NCBI GenBank assembly: GCA_024741835.1
Contig: JAENRP010000660.1
Span: 1-12,161 of the forward strand
From: Diplocarpon mali
Lineage: Eukaryota; Ascomycota; Leotiomycetes; Helotiales; Drepanopezizaceae
Length of the DNA: 12,161 nt
Direction: 5' to 3'
Shown here: positions 9,091 through 12,161 of the stretch, one piece after another
Layout: every line of letters starts with the position of its first letter
How positions within the stretch are numbered: the first letter of the stretch is position 1
Position numbers and translations under genes: made by a program
Notes under the pieces: model-generated
What the model was told of the DNA's origin: nothing
Seen by the model: the letters and a program-made list of their open reading frames with translations, nothing else
Database searches by the model: none

Positions 9091-9313
9091 TGTGACATAG
9101 GTCACATGGTCGGATGAGGACTAAGAAAGGGGTATATATAGGACCACTATTGTACTTAGAGACAGCGCGCAATGCTAACCACCTATTCTACCCCTAACTA
9201 GTGAATTGTCCTAGTTCTTATCTTCGGAGAGCCCGCTTATAGTGCTTCCTCCCTCTTTATCTTTAGTCTTCCCTTAGGCCTATTCTTAGGTGTTATTCAT
9301 ACTCCCTCTTATA
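9091..9313 (+). mobile_element. Candidate LTR of a second retroelement family
   Basis: Begins with a perfect dyad TGTGACATAGGTCACA (9091-9106). A TATA stretch (ggtatatatagg, about 9131-9142) follows some 25 bp later, and the segment ends in TTATA directly before a TGG-initiated, primer-binding-site-like sequence (9315-9327). This TG..TA layout with promoter and following PBS fits an LTR of about 223 bp whose terminal CA has become TA. The segment is visibly less AT-rich than its surroundings. There is no second copy in the window to prove the boundaries. Confidence 0.4.
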
Positions 9314-9314
9314 T

Positions 9315-9327
9315 TGGTGACCTACGC
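9315..9327 (+). other. Candidate tRNA primer-binding site
   Basis: tTGGTGACCTACG follows the candidate LTR by about one base. PBSs matching a tRNA 3' end start with TGG (complement of CCA). The first eight bases, TGGTGACC, would pair with a tRNA ending GGTCA-CCA, as the tRNA-Val in this window does; further bases do not match that tRNA. Confidence 0.3.
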
Positions 9328-9429
9328 AGGGACGATTCCTTTAAGATTTCGTCTTTATACGATTTCTCCTCTTAATTCTCTTAGTTCGCAGATAAGAGAT
9401 CAACCCTTCGAAAAACCCCTCTTAAGATA

Positions 9430-9538
9430 ACAATTATTCAGTTATTTATAATTATCAGTTGTCATTCTTCTATTATCGACCTTGCAATCACTTAGTTATT
9501 TAGAACTATTGATTGCCACTCTCTACTATTAACAACCT
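9430..9538. repeat. Diverged 54-bp tandem duplication
   Basis: Two adjacent units start with caattattcagttattta (9431) and caatcacttagttattta (9485), offset by 54 bp. They remain similar to their ends (..cattcttctattatcgac / ..cactctctactattaaca), with mostly transition differences. The duplication lies in what would be the leader downstream of the candidate PBS. Confidence 0.6.
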
Positions 9539-9677
9539 CAGATTTTCCTATTTCGGCCCCTATTCCGCCTCTCTTACCTCTAATCTAAAAAGCTTAAATT
9601 GTTAGCTTATCAGTACGATTGTCGGATTTCCAGCCTTTCTGATACGAAGAAGTTTGATTAGCTATAATAGCTACTTT

Positions 9678-9843
9678 TATTAAGCTTAAGTGAGTCGGCG
9701 CAGTAGGTAATAGAAACTTCTAAAGGTCGATAGTTGATATATTAGTAAGAGTTAGGAAAGGAAGGTTACCCCTTTCTTCCTTATAGCTATATATATATCA
9801 ATATCCTACTGATTAAGCAATAGGGTTATATAATAATATATTA
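9678..9843 (-). repeat. LTR copy B, interrupted by copia insertion
   Basis: Starts TATTAAG at 9678 and aligns with bases 8674-8839 of LTR A (166 bp), then stops abruptly where LTR C begins. The missing remainder corresponds to exactly 29 bp (8840-8868 of A), giving 166+29=195. B differs from A mainly by C/T and G/A transitions. The last five bases (tatta, 9839-9843) are the expected target-site duplicate of the element that begins at 9844; the rest of B should lie beyond that element's 3' LTR, outside the window. Confidence 0.8.
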
Positions 9844-10038
9844 TATTAAGATAGGTGATACAGCCATTACTCCGATGTATTATCATATGACCCTACTGCT
9901 TAGTCAGTAGGATATTAATACGTATATAGCTATAAGGAAGAAAGGGGTAACCTTCCTTCCCTAACTCTTACTAATATATCGACTATCGACCTTTAAAAGC
10001 CTCCTTTACCTACTATGCCGACTTACTTAAGCTTAATA
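9844..10038 (+). repeat. LTR copy C, 5' LTR of copia-type element
   Basis: 195 bp with perfect 7-bp inverted ends TATTAAG..CTTAATA (mutated TGTTGAG..CTCAACA). It is inverse in orientation to copies A and B. It is followed immediately by a recognisable copia-type primer-binding site and, 375 bp later, by the Gag frame on the same strand, so it is the 5' LTR. Promoter elements were not resolved beyond AT-rich stretches (for example atacgtatatagc near 9920). Confidence 0.87.
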
Positions 10039-10050
10039 GGTTATAAGCCT
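10039..10050 (+). other. Primer-binding site, half-initiator-tRNA type
   Basis: ggttataagcct abuts the LTR end with no spacer. It equals GGTTATGAGCCC with one G-to-A and one C-to-T change. That sequence is complementary to the anticodon-arm region of eukaryotic initiator tRNA-Met (..GGGCTCATAACC..), the internal priming site known for Drosophila copia and many fungal copia elements. Confidence 0.65.
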
Positions 10051-10157
10051 TAGATAGACCGATAATAGATTATTAACTTCCTTTAGAAAGCACTTGCGCT
10101 GCAATTATTAGTAGGAAGTTGAATAAGACTTATAGTAAGAGGTAAGCAATCGGCGAA

Positions 10158-10395
10158 TAAGAGGTATAATTCCCTATTTAGCTAACCTATATTGTAAGAG
10201 GTATAATTCCTTGCTTTATAACCCTTTAGTACTATAAGAGGTATAATTCCTTACTTTACTATGTTTTATAAGAGGTATGATTCCCTGCGTTATAGCCTAA
10301 AAACCCTTTTCGATAAGAGGACTTCTTCCCTATTTAATACTTTTATAACACCTGCTATTTAATCATTTCGACTTTTCGATAGGAGGAATGCCCTT
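10158..10395 (+). repeat. Short direct repeats in copia leader
   Basis: The motif taagaggtataattcc occurs at 10158, 10195 and 10235, with variants at 10269 (one change), 10314 (taagaggacttcttcc) and 10380 (taggaggaatg). Spacing is 34-66 bp. It lies between the PBS and the Gag frame, and the units between copies are only loosely alike. The role is unknown; a packaging or leader duplication is only a guess. Confidence 0.75.
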
Positions 10396-11606
10396 AACCA
10401 TTTAATTTATTTGATTTTAATACAATTCTATTTGAAATAGCAATAGCTTCCGATTCCGATCGAAACACTAGACCTAAAGACCTCCAACTCTCTTAAAAGA
10501 ACTAGCAATAATAGTTTAACGATTTAGAACTTTACTTTAAAAGCAAAGGTATTAAAATAGCGATTTAAAAGACACTTATTAAATATGCAAAAATAGCCTC
10601 TTATACTCCTTCTACCGATTTGTCTACTTCTACTTTAATAGCTAATATAATTGCTAAGGATTTGCCAAATATATTAAATAAGCTTAGCTTAAGAGCTTTA
10701 GTAGATAATAACTAAGAATCCTAAAGGCAGATTTTAAATATGAAAAAGAAGAAGGAGTATAGGCTAGCCTTAGCTAAATATAAGCTTAAGATTAATAGAG
10801 GTTTAAGTAATAAAGACTAAGATTTTATTTAAGTTTATAATAATATAAAGATAAGATAGGATACTTTAAAGGTAAAATACTTTTAAACAACTACCTTTAA
10901 TACCTAGTATCTACTATAGTAGATTACTTCATTTTAATATAGAAAAGATAAAGATAGTAAGGATATAAATATAAATATAAACTTTGCCTAATCTATACTA
11001 TATAAAGTAAGAAGGAGAGTAAGAGCCGCAGATCCTAGGATAGCTATAACTTTTAAGGAAACTTAGCTCTTTAATTTCCTACTTAATAGCCTCCCTTTTA
11101 AGTTCGCTATTATAAAATAATCTCTTCTTATTTAACCCAACCTTAAGATTTATAAGAAGATCGACCTCCTTTAAACTATTAAGCAAGACCTTAAAGGACG
11201 CTTTAAATCGGCAAATACTATATTATAAGGCAATAATAAGCCTAAGAAGAGGAAGGAGCGCAGGATAAGCCCTTAAGCTTATTAAGGATGCTACTTCTAT
11301 AATAGTACTTATAATATTACTAATTATAAAATTAAAAGGCAACTGATTAATATAATTGCTAGCTTTAATATTAAAAAGCAATTAAAGTAGAAGTTAAAAA
11401 GCAAACTGCCCTTATCCTACTAAAAGCTATAACTATTAAGGAAAGGCAAAGGAAAAGGCTATTTAGCTAAAACTTTAGCAAATACCTTTAATAATAATAG
11501 TAGGTCATTTGAACTTAAATCTACTTTTAATAATTCAAATAATAATTATAATAAAGATGCTTACGTTTTAAAAGCCGATCTTTATAAGATCTTTAAATCC
11601 AACTAG

Positions 11607-11611
11607 TATAA
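11607..11611. repeat. Left target-site duplicate TATAA
   Basis: TATAA directly left of the 198-bp insertion; an identical TATAA follows it at 11810-11814. The match can be extended by one base (TATAAT) if the element is taken to start at 11613. Confidence 0.7.
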
Positions 11612-11809
11612 TGTGGTGCGGTCGGCTGGAGGGCCTTCATTGGGTCGCTCAGGAGGCTCGCTGATGTGGATGAAGATGATTGATTGTATTGTTATCTAGT
11701 GTATGTATGGTAAGGAGACTTCGGAAAGAAAAGGGAGAGTCTATGACTTAGCAGGAGTCACGTGGAGGGTCTTTAGAATAAGTGGAGACTCCGCCCATTC
11801 TGCACGATA
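11612..11809. mobile_element. 198-bp insertion, probably a solo LTR of another family
   Basis: Much more GC-rich than the flanking decayed copia DNA and without a TA bias. It is flanked by TATAA repeats. Its ends, TGTGGTGC and GCACGATA, are imperfect inverted repeats (6 of 8), compatible with TG..CA LTR ends in which the last CA became TA. Removing it with one repeat rejoins the copia Gag-protease frame exactly. It has no ORF and no visible A/B boxes or poly(A) tail, which argues against a SINE. A short non-autonomous DNA element cannot be excluded. Orientation is uncertain. Confidence 0.65.
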
Positions 11810-11814
11810 TATAA
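11810..11814. repeat. Right target-site duplicate TATAA
   Basis: Second copy of the TATAA that precedes the insertion; the copia reading frame resumes here. Confidence 0.7.
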
Positions 11815-12161
11815 TAATACTAATTATATAATATATATAACTAATAAACCCTACCTATTTAAAGGCCTACTTACTAAAATAAAAAGGCGCTCTATTAAAG
11901 TTAGTAGTAAAAGGTTATATATAGACTCAATAGGTATAATAAAGATAAATATCGCTAGTATTTCTTTCCTTTTATAAAATATTCTCCTTATACCTAGCTT
12001 AGGTATTAATCTTTTATTTAGCTGCAAGATCTATATAGAGTTAAATTATATAAGAGTTTTTAATAATCAATTTATATAGTTTATAAATAATAATTATAAA
12101 GTAATCTTTAAAGCTAAAATCAAAGATAGACTTTATATTATCTTAAAGGTAATATTATAGA

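Larger units (their letters stand above)
6690..12161. other. AT-rich, RIP-type repeat block
   Basis: From just after the tRNA to the end of the window the sequence is strongly AT- and TpA-rich, with CpA/TpG scarce by eye. It lacks intact genes and is built from decayed LTR retroelements. The copies of the 195-bp LTR here differ mainly by C/T and G/A transitions. In-frame stops in the decayed ORFs are TAA or TAG, as produced by C-to-T change in CAA/CAG (or G-to-A in TGG). This is the classic picture of RIP in Pezizomycotina. Only about 9050-9420 and the insertion at 11612-11809 look less AT-rich. Confidence 0.85.
9844..12161 (+). mobile_element. Copia-type LTR retrotransposon, RIP-decayed, truncated by window edge
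   Basis: Order on the plus strand: 5' LTR (9844-10038), primer-binding site (10039-10050), repeat-bearing leader (10051-10412), Gag with zinc-knuckle relic, protease motif, and the start of the pre-integrase region at the right edge. Integrase, RT/RNase H and the 3' LTR would follow outside the window. It has inserted into LTR B of the same LTR family and is itself interrupted by the insertion at 11612-11809. It is not functional, because its frame carries dozens of stops. Confidence 0.8.
10413..12161 (+). pseudogene. Decayed copia Gag-Pol (Gag, protease, pre-integrase part)
   Basis: One frame runs from about 10413 to 11611 and, after skipping the insertion and one target repeat, to the window end. 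It has no frameshift and about 27 stops before the insertion, all TAA or TAG, which read as Gln/Trp. Gag hallmarks: ELYFKSKGIKIAI (about 10527), FLLNSLPF near 11076-11099 (the LL.SLP motif of copia Gag), a basic run PKKRKERR (about 11240), then CYFYNSTYNITNYK from 11289, which becomes a C-x2-C-x3-H-x4-C knuckle if three TAT codons were TGT/CAT/TGT. After the insertion, NTNYIIYITNKP (11816-11851) matches the protease active-site region D-T-G-x-x-x-H after G-to-A/C-to-T change. It is followed by RRSIKVSSKRLY and ILLIPSLGINLLFSC (about 11980-12025), the conserved stretch before the integrase zinc finger. The start codon is not identifiable. Confidence 0.75.

Noticed and set aside
6690..12161. CRISPR array or prokaryotic-type system in the repeat-rich part
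   Set aside because: The repeats are LTRs and leader duplications with variable spacing, and the introns, Pol III tRNA and RIP pattern show a fungal genome.

Overview
The window looks like a filamentous ascomycete (Pezizomycotina) chromosome segment. The protein genes carry several short introns (about 50-90 bp) with GT..AG ends, one tRNA has a small intron next to the anticodon, and the sequence switches abruptly from GC-rich genic DNA (positions 1 to about 6690) to a very AT/TA-rich block (about 6690 to the end) made of retroelement relics. The relics carry the mark of C-to-T/G-to-A decay (repeat-induced point mutation, RIP): reading frames stay in phase over hundreds of codons but are studded with TAA/TAG where CAA, CAG or TGG would be expected.

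Genic part. 5-2072 (+) is a complete five-exon amino-acid permease of the fungal GAP/INDA1 type (590 aa). 2380-2990 (-) holds the broken remains of an HpcH/HpaI-family aldolase, tail to tail with the permease. 2991-4689 has no gene I can defend. 4690-6274 (-) is a complete four-exon cation/proton exchanger of the CAX/VCX1 superfamily (473 aa). 6578-6666 (+) is an intron-containing tRNA-Val(UAC), divergent from the exchanger and within about 25 bp of the start of the AT-rich block.

AT-rich part. It is a stack of nested LTR elements. (1) 7215-8495 (-) is a 426-codon decayed ORF of unrecognised family that ends in a polypurine tract and an LTR-like start. (2) 8674-8868 (LTR A, -), 9678-9843 (LTR B, -, interrupted) and 9844-10038 (LTR C, +) are three copies of one 195-bp LTR family. 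(3) LTR C is the 5' LTR of a copia-type element on the + strand. It is followed by a primer-binding site that looks like the half-initiator-tRNA type (10039-10050), a repeat-rich leader, and a Gag-protease-pre-integrase frame running off the right edge. This element sits inside LTR B. (4) A GC-richer 198-bp insertion (11612-11809) flanked by TATAA direct repeats splits the copia frame exactly between Gag and the protease motif; removing it restores the frame.

The two intact transporters are ordinary housekeeping or accessory genes with no evident joint pathway. The AT-rich block is a graveyard of silenced repeats. The most unusual item is the in-phase 426-codon relic at 7215-8495. No identities were checked by database search.
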